NCBI GenBank assembly: GCA_040902305.1
Contig: JBBDXN010000125.1
Span: 1 to 64,000, forward strand
Length of the DNA: 64,000 nt
DNA from: CAMLFJ01 sp040902305
Lineage (GTDB): Bacteria > Methylomirabilota > Methylomirabilia > Rokubacteriales > CSP1-6
Direction: 5' to 3'
The translations under genes and the position numbers were made by a program. The notes below the pieces were generated by a model. The model worked only from the letters and a program-made list of their open reading frames with translations, ran no database searches and was not told where the DNA came from. This document shows positions 34,412 to 44,246 of this stretch, piece after piece. How positions within the stretch are numbered: the first letter of the stretch is position 1; each line of letters begins with the position of its first letter.

Positions 34412-34975
34412 CTACGGCTTCTTCCGCGGGGGCACCACCCAGTAGAAGACGGTGTGCTCGCCGTCGTCCAGCTTCAGCCTGATCGTCTTCTGCGGCGCCC
34501 AGTCTCCCAGGTCGTAGTTGTGGGAGACGATCCGCGTGCCGGGCCGGAGGTCGAGCAGCTTCGGGCGCAGCTTCATGTTCACCGCGGGCAGGAGGTAGAG
34601 GGTGACCACGGTGGCGTCGCGGATGTTGGCCTCGAAGATGTCGCCCTCGACGAACTTGGCGCGGTCGCTCACGCCCGCCTTGCGCGCGTTCTCCCGCGCC
34701 TCCTGGACCAGGGTCGGGAGCAGCTCGATGCCGGTGCCGCGGGTGCCGAACTTCTTGGCCGCGGTGATCACGATCCGCCCGTCGCCCGAGCCCAGGTCGT
34801 ACAGGACGTCGCTCTTCTTGACCTTTGCCACCTTCAGCATCTCGGCCACCACCCTCTCGTGGGTGGGCACGTAGGGAACGTCGGGCTCCTTCTGGGTCGG
34901 GGTCTGCGCGCTCGCCACGCCAACCGCGACCAGGATCAGGGCAAGGACGCGTACGATCGACTGGCTGATCCGCAT
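34412..34975 (-). CDS. exported class I SAM-dependent methyltransferase
   Basis: This 187-residue protein has a signal peptide (VLALILVAVGVASAQ) followed by a Rossmann methyltransferase core: VLYDLGSGDGRIVITAA (motif I, about 58-74), GIELLPTLV and VEGDIFEA. The C-terminal HNYDLGDWAP and WVVPPRKKP are typical of a small family of periplasmic-looking methyltransferases. SAM is not normally found outside the cytoplasm, so its site of action is uncertain. It starts one base after the APC permease stop and is likely co-transcribed. Confidence 0.83.
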   Translation of the reverse strand: MRISQSIVRVLALILVAVGVASAQTPTQKEPDVPYVPTHERVVAEMLKVAKVKKSDVLYDLGSGDGRIVITAAKKFGTRGTGIELLPTLVQEARENARKAGVSDRAKFVEGDIFEANIRDATVVTLYLLPAVNMKLRPKLLDLRPGTRIVSHNYDLGDWAPQKTIRLKLDDGEHTVFYWVVPPRKKP

Positions 34976-34976
34976 G

Positions 34977-36389
34977 TCAGGAACCTCCTTGGTTATGGGG
35001 CCGGGGGGTATCGGAACGGGTCGTCTCGTGCCGTCCCATCAACAGGAGTACGAGCGCGCCGGCCGCCACCACCGCCACCCCGACGATCGAGCCGGTCCCG
35101 CTGTAGGCGAGGCTGGCGTACAGCAGGTAGGCGCAGGTGGCGCAGAAGACGAGCGGCGTGACCGGATAGAGCGGCACCGAGAACGGCCGCGCCACCCCCG
35201 GCTCCCGGCGCCGCAGCACGAACAGCGAGACGCCGGTGAGGAGGAAGAACAGCCAGAACACCGGCGCGGTGAACTCCACCATGGTCTCGAAGCCCTCCCG
35301 CATGAATCCGCCGAGGAGGATCAGCCCGAGGGCGATCGCCCCCTGCACCAGGAGCGCGTTGACCGGCGTCCCCGCCCGGCGATTCCAGCGCCCGAGAAAC
35401 GCGAGCGGCCGGAAGTCCCGCCCGAGGGCGTAGGCGGTGCGGGCGCCCGTGAACACCGCGGCGTTCACCGACGTGGCGGCCGCGATCACGATGAGCACGC
35501 TCACCAGCCACGCGGTCCCGACCCCGGTCGAGCGCGCCATCAGGTCGGCGGCCACCGTCTTCGACCCCGCCATCCCGGCCAGCCCGAGGCCGCGCAGGTA
35601 CGCCACGTTCACCAGCAGGTAGAGCGCGGTGATCGCGACGACCCCCCACACGAGAGCCCGGACGATGCTCCCGCGGGGCCCGCGAATCTCCGCGGACGCG
35701 TAGGCCGCCTCGTTCCAGCCCCCGTAGGTGAGCAGCACGAAGACCATCATGAGGCCGAACGCCTGCGTGGACAGCGGGGTCGCGGGGGTCGTGGCCAGCA
35801 GTGAAGCGTTCCCGAACGCGAGGCCGGCCGCGATCACCAGGAGCAGGCCCGCGACCTCGGCGGTCGTGAGCAGGTTCTGGATCAGGCGGCCTTGCCGCAC
35901 GCCGATGACGTGAACGCCCGTGATCGCCGCCACCGTGAGTCCCGCGTAGAGGGTCGAGGAAGCGGCCCCGAGCGGGGCCAGCTTGGTGGCGTAGTCGCCA
36001 ATGACGAAGGCGAGGAGCGCGATCGATCCGGTCTGGATCACGGTGATCCGCGCCCACGCGAACAGGAAGGCCACCCGCATCCCGAAGGCCCGCGCCAGGT
36101 AGTGATAGTCCCCGCCCGGGCTCGGGTAGGCGGCGGCCAGCTCCGCGTAACACAGCGCCCCGATGAGCGAGATGGCCCCGCCCGCGGCCCACGCGGCCAG
36201 CACCACCGTCTCGCTCGGCGCGTTGGCCGCCACCAGCGACGGGGTCCGGAAGATGCCCGCGCCCACCACGGTGCCCACGATGATCGCCACCACGTCGATC
36301 ACGCGCAGGGTGGAGCGAACGGTGGGGTCCGGGCGGGCGGCCGGCACCGGATCGGAGTCGCGGAGCGGAAGGGCCGGCATCACCGGCAT
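34977..36389 (-). CDS. APC-family amino-acid permease
   Basis: This 470-residue permease has about twelve membrane helices. The first helix carries the APC substrate-binding sequence GTVVGAGIFRTPS. CYAELAAAYPSPGGDYHYL near residue 85 is the next conserved block, and GWNEAAYASAEIRGPRGSIV lies mid-protein. It probably exchanges or takes up amino acids. The stop lies one base from the methyltransferase ATG. It is complete and regular. Confidence 0.9.
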   Translation of the reverse strand: MPVMPALPLRDSDPVPAARPDPTVRSTLRVIDVVAIIVGTVVGAGIFRTPSLVAANAPSETVVLAAWAAGGAISLIGALCYAELAAAYPSPGGDYHYLARAFGMRVAFLFAWARITVIQTGSIALLAFVIGDYATKLAPLGAASSTLYAGLTVAAITGVHVIGVRQGRLIQNLLTTAEVAGLLLVIAAGLAFGNASLLATTPATPLSTQAFGLMMVFVLLTYGGWNEAAYASAEIRGPRGSIVRALVWGVVAITALYLLVNVAYLRGLGLAGMAGSKTVAADLMARSTGVGTAWLVSVLIVIAAATSVNAAVFTGARTAYALGRDFRPLAFLGRWNRRAGTPVNALLVQGAIALGLILLGGFMREGFETMVEFTAPVFWLFFLLTGVSLFVLRRREPGVARPFSVPLYPVTPLVFCATCAYLLYASLAYSGTGSIVGVAVVAAGALVLLLMGRHETTRSDTPRPHNQGGS

Positions 36390-36486
36390 AGCTTATACCC
36401 GACCGAGGAGACCGCAACCGGCTCGTCACCCCTGTCCGACATTCTGGACATTGTGGCCGCCGCGCGCCGAGCCGTAGGATCCGCAC

Positions 36487-36741
36487 GTGATCAAGACGGG
36501 GCGCATCGAGTTCTACGACCGGCCCACCGCCTGGGGCCTGATCATCGGCGACGATCAGGATCTCTACGTAGTCCGGGGCCGCGACGGGCGCGGGGCGATG
36601 CCCCGGGTCGGGGAGCGCGTCGCCTTCGAGCCGCAGGCCCACGCCGACGGCAAGCGGGCGGCGGAGGTGCGGCTGGTGGGCCGGGGTCTCTCGCCGATCG
36701 GGCGCGAGGCGCCGGCGGCGGGCGTCAGGCCCCTCCGATGA
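36487..36741 (+). CDS. cold-shock-domain-like small protein
   Basis: This 84-residue protein has an OB-fold pattern like cold-shock domains: TGRIEFYDRPTAWGLIIG replaces the usual GxVKWFNxxKGFGFI, then DLYVVRG, RVGERVAFEP and RAAEVRLVG. The RNA-binding aromatic pattern is partly lost. GTG at 36487 is the start. Its 3' end overlaps by a few bases the probable end of the large cyclase gene on the other strand. Confidence 0.75.
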   Translation: MIKTGRIEFYDRPTAWGLIIGDDQDLYVVRGRDGRGAMPRVGERVAFEPQAHADGKRAAEVRLVGRGLSPIGREAPAAGVRPLR

Positions 36742-39700
36742 TCTCGGGCACGACCGCGAAGCCGCGCGTACGGATGGCCTCGTCCACCTGGATCTGGCGC
36801 CGCCGGTCGGCGGCGCGCCGCTCGCGCGCGGGCGCCTCCTAGAGCTCCCCCCCCCCGCCGCTCGCTCGCGGTCGCCTCCTCGCGCTCCCGGCGCTCTCCG
36901 TGGCGCCGATCGAGGATCACGGTGACCGGCTCGCCGGCGTACTCACGCTTGAGGTAGTCGTAGAGCTGGATATTGTGACGCGCCACCACGAACAGGTGCC
37001 CCAGGTGCAGCAGCTCCTCGGCGGCTCGCGACAGCCAGAAGCGCATGTCCATCTCGCGCAGCAGGCCCAGGGCCTTGGCCAGGTGATCCTCGGCGCGCTC
37101 GCGATCGCCGGCCAGGCGCAGGAGCCGGCCCAGGCCCAGGTGCGTGCGCGCCTGCAGCGGGCGCATCTCCAGCTCCTCGGCCAGCCCCAGGGCCTGGCCG
37201 TAGTAGCCTTCCGCCTCGCCCACCGCCGGCGGCTCGCCCACCGCGGCCAGCTCCCCCATCAGCCGCAGCGCGCCGGCCTGATGGCCGCGCTCCTTGTGCC
37301 GCAGGGCCAGGTCGAGCGCGCGCTGGGCCACGCTGCGCGCGCGATCAAGCTGGCCGGCGGCGGCCAGCCCCTCGCCGAGGTTCACGGTCCAGAGGGCGAG
37401 GTAGGCGCGCACGCCCAGGTCCTCGGTCAGCGACACGCCGTCCTCCAGGAGCCGCATCCCTTCCTCGCGGCGCCCGAGCAGCACGAGGGTGAGCCCGAGG
37501 AGCGACGAGGGAATCGGCCGCCAGACGTCGAGGCTCTTCTCGCGGCAGGCGTCGAGGCTGCGCTGCAACGCGGGCAGCGCGCGCTCGAGCTGCCCGCGGC
37601 GGAGCCAGGCCAGCCCGGCCATGGTGCGCGCGATGGTCTGGGTGTAGGCGTGGCCGCTCGCCTCGCCGGCCCGCTGGGCTTTGTCGAGCGACAGGGCCGC
37701 CGCGTCGAACTCGCCGATCTCGGCCAGGGTGAAAGCGAGCCAGCCGCTCGAGGTGACGTAGGAGACTCCGGCCTGCCCGCCGGGGGCGTCGCCCTGCACC
37801 AGCTCGAGGGCCTCCACGTTCTCGCGCAGGATCGAGTGCGCGCGCCGGTACTGCCCCTGCGCGTGGCAGCTATAGCCCAGGTAGCCCCGCGCCAGCGCCT
37901 GCAGCGCGGCGTCGCCGGCCGCGTCGCCGATGCGCAGGCAGCGCTCTCCGTACTCGATCGCGAGATCCGGCTCGCCCTTGAGGTAGTGGTAGTTGATCAG
38001 GTAGGTGTAGACGCGCGCCAGCCGCTGCTCGTCGCCGAGCTTCTCGGCCATCGCCTCCGCTTCCTGCGAGAGCGTCAGCACCCGCTCGAGCTGGCCGAGC
38101 TGGAGCAAGGGCGAGCGGAGGTCGAGGCGCAGATCGATCGCCTGCTCGGTGGCGGGCCGGCCCTCGGGCAGGCGCCCGAGCGCGCCCAGCGCCTGCTCGA
38201 AGAAGATCACCGCCTCGCGATTGGCGGAGCGCGCCGCCGCCTTCGTGCCCGCCTGGCGGAGATAGGCCACCGCCTTCGTCCACACCTCGCCGCGCACCGC
38301 GTGGTGGGCGAGCCGCTCGAAGTGCTCGGGCAGCCGGTCGGTGTAGAGCTGCTCCATCGCCTGCACCACCCGGCCGTGGAGCGCGCGCCGGCGGTCCTGG
38401 AGCAGGCTCGAGTAGGCCACCTCGTGGGTCAGCGCGTGGCGGAAGGTGTATTCCACGCTCGGGAACAGGCTGATCTCGTACAGGAACTCGCCGGCCTGGA
38501 GCAGGGTCAGGTTGCGGCGCACCGTCTCTTCCGACAAATCGGCGATCTCCTGCAGCAGCGCCAATGAGACATCCTTGCCGATGACCGCGGCCGCCTGCAG
38601 CAGGCGCTTGCTCTCGATGGGCAGCCGGTCGATGCGCGCGGCGAGCACCGCCTGCACGGTGGCGGGCACCTGGACCTTCTGCACCTCCCGGGTCAGGCGA
38701 TAGTGCCCGGGATTGCCCGCGAGCACCTTGCTCTCGGCCAGCGTGCGCACGCTTTCTTCCAGGAAGAACGGATTGCCCTCGGTGCGCTCGATCAGGAGCT
38801 GCTTGAGCGGACCGAGCCCGGGGTCGTCGCCCACCAGCGCGCGCAGCAGCTCCTCCGAGCCCTGCGGCGGCAGCGGATCGATCCGGAACTGGGTGTAGTA
38901 GCTCTTGCGCGCCCAGCCGTGCTGGTACTCGGGCCGGTAGCTCACGAGCACCAGCGCGCGGGCCAGGGGCAGGCTGTCCACCAGGCTGTCCAGGAAGGCC
39001 TGGCTCTCGGAGTCCAGCCAGTGCAGGTTCTCGAACACCGCGATCACCGGCTGGACCTGGCCTTCTCGCAGGATCAGCCGCTTCACCGCGTCCAGCATGC
39101 GCTGGCGGCGCTGGGGCAGGTCCGGAGTCTGCCACTCCGCGTCGTCCACCGGCACGTCGAGGAGCTGGAGGAACGCGGGCAGGGTGGGCCGCAGGCTCTC
39201 GTCGAGGGTCAGGAGCTTGCCGGTGACTTTCTCGCGAATCCGCCTCGCGTCGTCCCGCTCCTCCAGGTGGAAGTAGTTCTGGAGCAGCTCCTTGACGGTG
39301 AGGTACGAGGTGTTCTTGCCGTACGAAGTCGCCTGCGCCTCCATCATGAGCCAGCCGTGCGCGCGGTGGGAGTGGGTGAACTCCCAGAAGAGGCGCGACT
39401 TGCCGACTCCGGGCTCGCCCGAGACCGCCACCACCTGCCCGTGGCCGGCCGCCGCCCGCGCCATCGCCTGGTGCAGCGTGTCCACCTCGGCCTCGCGGCC
39501 CACGAACGGGGTGAGGCCGCGCGCCGCGCTGGCCTCGAGGCGGGAGTGCACCTGCTCGGTGCGGACCAGCTCGAAGATCTCCACCGGTTCCGGCATCCCC
39601 TTGACCGGCACCGGCCCCAGCGGCTTGACCTCCACGTAGCCCTCGGCCAGCCGCAGCGTCTCGCGCGAGATCAGCGTCGATCCGGGGCGCGCGAGCTGCT

Positions 39701-40355
39701 CCATGCGGGCGGCCAGGTGCGTGGTCTGGCCGATCGCCGAGTAGTCCATGTGCAGATCGCTGTCGATGGCGCGCACCACAACCTCGCCCGAGTTGAGCCC
39801 GATGCGGATCTGCACGTCCACGCCCCGGCCGCGGCGCAGCTCCTCCGCGTACCAGCCCACCGTCTGCTGCATGCGGAGCGCGGCGTGGCAGGCGCGCACC
39901 GCGTGGTCCTCGTGGGCGAGCGGCGCGCCGAAGAGCGCCATGATCCCGTCGCCCATCACCTGGTTCACGGTGCCTTCGTAGCGGTGCACCGCCTCCATCA
40001 TCCGCTCGAGCACCGGATCGAGCAGCCGCCGGGCCTCTTCCGGATCCTGATCGGCCAGGAGCTCCATGGAGCCCTTGAGGTCGGCGAAGAGCACGGTGAC
40101 CTGCTTGCGCTCGCCCTCGAGGGCGTGACGCGACGTCAGGATCTTCTCGGCGAGGTGCTTCGGGGTATAGCCCTGAGGGGAGGCCTGACGCTCCCCCGCC
40201 TCCGGGGTCGCGGGGGCGCCGCAGGAGCCGCAGAACCGCTTGTCGGGGAGCAGCTCCGCGCCGCAGCTCGGACAGCTCGTCTCCAGGCGGCCGCCGCACT
40301 CTTCACAGAACCGGACGCCCGCGCGGTTCTGCGACTGGCAGCGGGGACACTTCAC
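36725..40355 (-). CDS. zinc-ribbon / adenylate cyclase / AAA ATPase / TPR regulator, with damaged C-terminal tail
   Basis: This is a multidomain signalling protein of about 1200 residues. Order: two zinc ribbons (CPRCQSQNRAGVRFCEECGG, CPSCG..CGSCG, 1-75), a class III cyclase domain (VLFADLKGSMELL and VMGDGIMALFGAPLAHEDHA, about 110-290), an AAA ATPase (SGEPGVGKSRL, about 340) and about 500 residues of TPR-like repeats. GTG 40355 directly after GAGG gives MKCPRC. The proper end is probably VDEAIRTRGFAVVPEI and TGA at 36725, but it is in another frame: a run of ten G on the coding strand (36847-36856) shifts the frame, and a TAG stands just beyond. The unshifted frame runs to 36564. Confidence 0.85.
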
Positions 40356-40452
40356 CTCGGCCCTCCTCGGGGGGTCGAACGCCCGGACGGTAGCCCCGCA
40401 AGAGTAGCCGCTCGGCCGGTGGGGGTCAAGGGCCGGTGGACCAGGCCGGGCC

Positions 40453-41778
40453 TCATCGCGGCTCCTCGGGCCCCAGGCGATAGCGGCGGATCTCGTCACG
40501 CACGTCCCGGACCGTGTCGCCCTCCAGCTCGATCCGTACCTCGTGCCGCTCCACGTCCCAGTGCCGCACCGTGGAGAGCCACCCGAAGATGCGACGGGCC
40601 TCGGGTACGAGGCGCCGGCCGCGATAGATCAGGGTCGTGCGCCCGGAGACGGGGAACTGCTCCTGGCGCTCCATCTCGGTGCCGCAGAGGCGCATCACGT
40701 CCTCCCGGGTGGTCTTGCCCGGCTCGATCCGCTCGAGAATCTCGCGGGGCAGGACCACGCCGGCGCGGGGGTCGCGCCCCTCCCGCCACGCGCCGAGCTG
40801 CACGCGCGCGGCCACCACGTCGGCCAGCCGGAGGAGGCCGCGCCCGAGGATCGGACCCATCGCCTGCCCGAGGGCGAAGATGAGAAGCGGCGCCGCCACC
40901 AGCATCACGGTCTGCGTGCGCGAGAAGTAGCCGAACTGCACCGCGAGCTGCTGCGGGGTGATGCCGTCCCCGCGGTCGAGGAAGAGCGAGACCACCTCGG
41001 TGGACTCGAGCGTCTCGCTCAACCGTCTGATGGACGTCGGGGGATAGACCTCCTCGATCTTCAGGCGGTCGGACCGCGGGAACTGCACGATCAGCTCGGC
41101 CGGCGCGTCGGCGAGCGTGACCACCCGGTCGCGATGGGCGAGGTACATCGGGAAGAGCGGCCGGTCGCGCACCTCGTGGAACCCGATGGCCACCCGCGAG
41201 TGGCCGCCGCGAATGAGCGTCTCCACCCAGCCGACCTTCTGCGGCTTCACGAGCCCGGCCGCGTGCAACGTGAGCTCCATGAGCCAGCCCCGGTCGGCGA
41301 GCCGGGGCGTCCACGGGATGCGGATGAAGGTGGCGGGCGGGCTCAGCCCCAGCGCGCCCGTCTGCACGAAGGTGACGAACGGCGCGCCGGCGGCCTGGAC
41401 CTCGGTGGCGCCGTCGGCGAGCCCGCGCGCCAAGAGGCCAACCCGCCCTTCGCCGATCACGTCGAAGCCGCGGTCCGTCACGTAGCGCGCCAGCGCCGCG
41501 TCGGGCTTCTGATCGGTCGCGTCGTTCCGCACCTCGCCGGGCCAGAGCAGGTAGATGTCCTGGGCCACGTCGGCGGGCCGGCGGTCCGGAGGGAGCAGCA
41601 GGCTCCAGGTCACCACCACCGGCACCGGCCCGGTCTCCTCGCGCACGGTGGCCCGGACCATCAGCGGTCCGACGGTGAACGGCGGTTCCGGGCGCGCCGC
41701 GAGGAAGAGCTGCCCCTCGGCGGATGCGGGAGCCAGGAGGAGCGCGAGGGCCGCGAGAGACCAGGCAAGGCGGCGCAT
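40453..41778 (-). CDS. membrane-anchored protein with BamE/SmpA-like tail
   Basis: This 441-residue protein has a signal peptide (LAWSLAALALLLAPASAEGQ) and a large extracytoplasmic domain with beta-rich segments. One membrane helix (TVMLVAAPLLIFALGQAMG) lies near residue 300. The C-terminal part LERIEPGKTTREDVMRLCG and YRGRRLVPEARRIFGWLS is the KxGMTKEEVxxLLG-type repeat of the SmpA/OmlA (BamE) fold. ATG 41778 is fixed by the signal peptide. It is probably an envelope protein of unknown role. The neighbour is the divergent membrane protein at 41852. Confidence 0.7.
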   Translation of the reverse strand: MRRLAWSLAALALLLAPASAEGQLFLAARPEPPFTVGPLMVRATVREETGPVPVVVTWSLLLPPDRRPADVAQDIYLLWPGEVRNDATDQKPDAALARYVTDRGFDVIGEGRVGLLARGLADGATEVQAAGAPFVTFVQTGALGLSPPATFIRIPWTPRLADRGWLMELTLHAAGLVKPQKVGWVETLIRGGHSRVAIGFHEVRDRPLFPMYLAHRDRVVTLADAPAELIVQFPRSDRLKIEEVYPPTSIRRLSETLESTEVVSLFLDRGDGITPQQLAVQFGYFSRTQTVMLVAAPLLIFALGQAMGPILGRGLLRLADVVAARVQLGAWREGRDPRAGVVLPREILERIEPGKTTREDVMRLCGTEMERQEQFPVSGRTTLIYRGRRLVPEARRIFGWLSTVRHWDVERHEVRIELEGDTVRDVRDEIRRYRLGPEEPR

Positions 41779-41851
41779 GGTCGAGGCCCGATCATACCTG
41801 TCCCACCCCGGCCATGCCAGGCGGGAGCGCGGCCGTGCTAGATTTGCCCCC

Positions 41852-42838
41852 ATGCGCGACACGCCGTCTCATGTTTCGCGAGAGCGCGGGCGGAGCCACG
41901 ACCGGAGCCCAGGCCGCGTGGCGGCGACCGCGGCGGCGGTCGCCGCGTGGGGCCGGCCGTATGCGGGCTGGGCCTTCTGGCTGGGGCTGCTGACCCTCAT
42001 CGCGGTGGCGCTCCTCACCATGCCCGGCAATCCGGTGCTCGACCTCAACAATCGCCGGTATCGTGAGCCCGCAACGATCCTGGCCCACGTGGGCGCGCTG
42101 CTCTTTCTGTTCGGCTTGCTGCCCTCCGCCCCGCGCGGGCTCGCGGCGATCGCGGCCCTCTCGCCCGCTCGGCGACTCACGCTCCTCGGCGCGGTCACGG
42201 TGGCGCCGCTGGCGGTGCTCGGCCTCATCGCGCTGGGCTGGCCCGCCTACGCGCGCGCGCTCACGCGCGAATGGGGCCTGGTCGAGCCCGCCGACGCCAC
42301 GCTCTACCTCATCGCCGCCTGGGTCGCCTGGCGTCACGCCGCGCTGCTGGGTCCGCGCGCCCCGGACCATCGCGCCTACCGCTTCGTCGCGTTCGGGTGC
42401 GGGGTGCTGGCCCTCGAGGAGATGGATTGGCTCGGCATCCTGAGCCCCCTGATCGGCCGCGTCGGCGCCTCGAACGTCTACCTCGGCTCCTCTCACGACC
42501 TGCTCAAGGTGGCCTGGCACTATCACTGGGTCGCGATCCCGCTCGCGATCTCGGTGCTGCTCGTGCTCGCCACGGTCTGGTACCGCGGCTATCTCACGGT
42601 GGGCTTCGTCCGGCGGGAGATCCTCGACCCGACCACGCTGCCGCTCTACGGCGCGCTGGTGGCGCAGGCGGTGGCCCAGATCCTCGACGTGGAGGACTCG
42701 CTGCTGAGCGCGCGACATCCATTCTTTCGCTACCCCCTGGAGGAGCCGTTCGAGCTGCTGTCGGAGCTCTTGCTCGTGAGCGGCCTGGTGCTCAAGTACT
42801 GCCGCGACTGGCGCCGGGCCGGCCGGCCTCGGGTGTGA
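41852..42838 (+). CDS. multi-pass membrane protein of unknown function
   Basis: This 328-residue protein starts at ATG 41852 and has about eight hydrophobic segments (for example WAFWLGLLTLIAVALLTMP, VALLFLFGLLPSA-like HVGALLFLFGLLPS, LTLLGAVTVAPLAVLGLIAL, VAIPLAISVLLVLATVWY). A conserved-looking cytoplasmic or periplasmic motif ALEEMDWLGILSP and several His residues in VAWHYHWVAIP stand out. No known transporter or enzyme family is certain. It is followed closely by the PrpD-like gene. Confidence 0.7.
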   Translation: MRDTPSHVSRERGRSHDRSPGRVAATAAAVAAWGRPYAGWAFWLGLLTLIAVALLTMPGNPVLDLNNRRYREPATILAHVGALLFLFGLLPSAPRGLAAIAALSPARRLTLLGAVTVAPLAVLGLIALGWPAYARALTREWGLVEPADATLYLIAAWVAWRHAALLGPRAPDHRAYRFVAFGCGVLALEEMDWLGILSPLIGRVGASNVYLGSSHDLLKVAWHYHWVAIPLAISVLLVLATVWYRGYLTVGFVRREILDPTTLPLYGALVAQAVAQILDVEDSLLSARHPFFRYPLEEPFELLSELLLVSGLVLKYCRDWRRAGRPRV

Positions 42839-42869
42839 CCGGCATCGGGGGTGTGGTAGGCTCGCGCCC

Positions 42870-44231
42870 ATGAACGCCACCGCGCTGCTGGCCGAGTTCG
42901 TCACGAAGAGCCGCCCCGAGGACTGCCCGGCGGCCGCGCTCGAGGCCGCGCGCCGGGCCATCCTCGACTGCCTGGGGGTCATGCTCGCCGGTTCCATCGA
43001 GCCGGCCGCGCGGATCCTCCAGCGGGTGGCGCAGGCCGAAGGTGGAGCGCCGCTGGCCACCGTGGTGGGCACGGGCCGGCGCACCGGCGCGGTGTGGGCG
43101 GCGCTCTGCAACGGCACCGCGGCGCACGCGCTCGACTTCGACGACACCAACTTCGCCTTGATGGGCCACCCCTCGGCCCCGGTGCTGGCGGCGGCGCTGG
43201 CCGCCGGCGAGCTGGCGCTGGTCGACGGCCGCGCGGTGCTGCACGCCTTCCTGCTGGGCTTCGAGGTCGAGACCACGCTGGCCGAGGTGATCAACCCGGC
43301 GCACTACGCGCACGGCTGGCACGCCACCTGTACGCTCGGCACGCTGGGCGCGGCGGCGGCGGCGGCGCGGCTGCTCGGGCTCGACGCCGCGCAGACCCGC
43401 CATGCCCTCGCGGTGGCCGCCTCCCAGTCCTCGGGGCTGAAGGAAAACTTCGGCACCATGACCAAGCCCTTTCACGCCGGGCACGCGGCCCGGAGCGGCG
43501 TGCTGTCCGCCTTGATGGCGCGCGAGGGCTGGACCGCGTCGGAGCACGCGCTGGAAGGCCCCCAGGGCTTCTTCAGCGTGCTGGGCGCGGGCCAGCGCGC
43601 GCTCGAGCCGCTCGGGACCCTCGGCGCCCCGTGGAAGATCCTGACCACCGGCGTCGCGGTGAAGCCGTATCCCTCCTGCGCCTGCACGCATTCCATCATC
43701 GACAGCGCGCTCGAGCTGAGACGTGTCGAGGGCATCCGGCCGGACGAGGTGGAGGAGGTCACGGTGGCGGTCGCCGCGGGCGTCCCGCGCATTCTCATCC
43801 ACTCGCGCCCCCGCACCGGTCTCGAGGCGAAGTTCTCCGCCGAGTTCGTGGCCGCCGCCGCGCTGACCGAAGGCCGCGTGGGCATGTCCACCTTCCAGGA
43901 CGAGCGCGCGCAGGATCCCGGCCTCCGGCGGCTGATGGAGCGCATCACCGTCGTGGTGGATCCCCAGATCCCCACCGATCTCGAGCGTCACATGTGGACG
44001 CGCGTGACCGTGCGCTTGAAGGGGGGACGATCCGCCAGCATCGGCCCGCGGCCGGTGCCGGGCCATCCCGGCAATCCGCTGACGCGGGAGGCGCTGCGGG
44101 AGAAGTTCACGGAGTGCGCCGGCCTCGTGCTGCCCGCCGACCGCGTGGACTCGGTGGCCCAGATGATCGAAGCCCTCGACACCTGCCCCGACCTCCGGAG
44201 CCTGACCGCGATCCTCGATCCCGGCCGCTGA
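42870..44231 (+). CDS. MmgE/PrpD family protein
   Basis: This 453-residue enzyme belongs to the family of 2-methylcitrate dehydratase and related enzymes (also iminodisuccinate epimerase and cis-aconitate decarboxylase). Family blocks are AAHALDFDDTNFALMGHPS (about 88-106), HATCTLGTLGAAAAAARLLG, GTMTKPFHAGHAARSGVLSA and VKPYPSCACTHSIID. The length matches the family. The real reaction cannot be inferred because no prpB or prpC lies beside it. ATG 42870 was chosen. Confidence 0.9.
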   Translation: MNATALLAEFVTKSRPEDCPAAALEAARRAILDCLGVMLAGSIEPAARILQRVAQAEGGAPLATVVGTGRRTGAVWAALCNGTAAHALDFDDTNFALMGHPSAPVLAAALAAGELALVDGRAVLHAFLLGFEVETTLAEVINPAHYAHGWHATCTLGTLGAAAAAARLLGLDAAQTRHALAVAASQSSGLKENFGTMTKPFHAGHAARSGVLSALMAREGWTASEHALEGPQGFFSVLGAGQRALEPLGTLGAPWKILTTGVAVKPYPSCACTHSIIDSALELRRVEGIRPDEVEEVTVAVAAGVPRILIHSRPRTGLEAKFSAEFVAAAALTEGRVGMSTFQDERAQDPGLRRLMERITVVVDPQIPTDLERHMWTRVTVRLKGGRSASIGPRPVPGHPGNPLTREALREKFTECAGLVLPADRVDSVAQMIEALDTCPDLRSLTAILDPGR

Positions 44232-44246
44232 GCGCGGCCGCGGGGC

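Noticed and set aside
38703..40883. A 726-codon open frame on the plus strand opposite the cyclase gene
   Set aside because: It is antisense to clear cyclase and ATPase motifs and has no recognisable domain; long antisense frames are expected in GC-rich genes.
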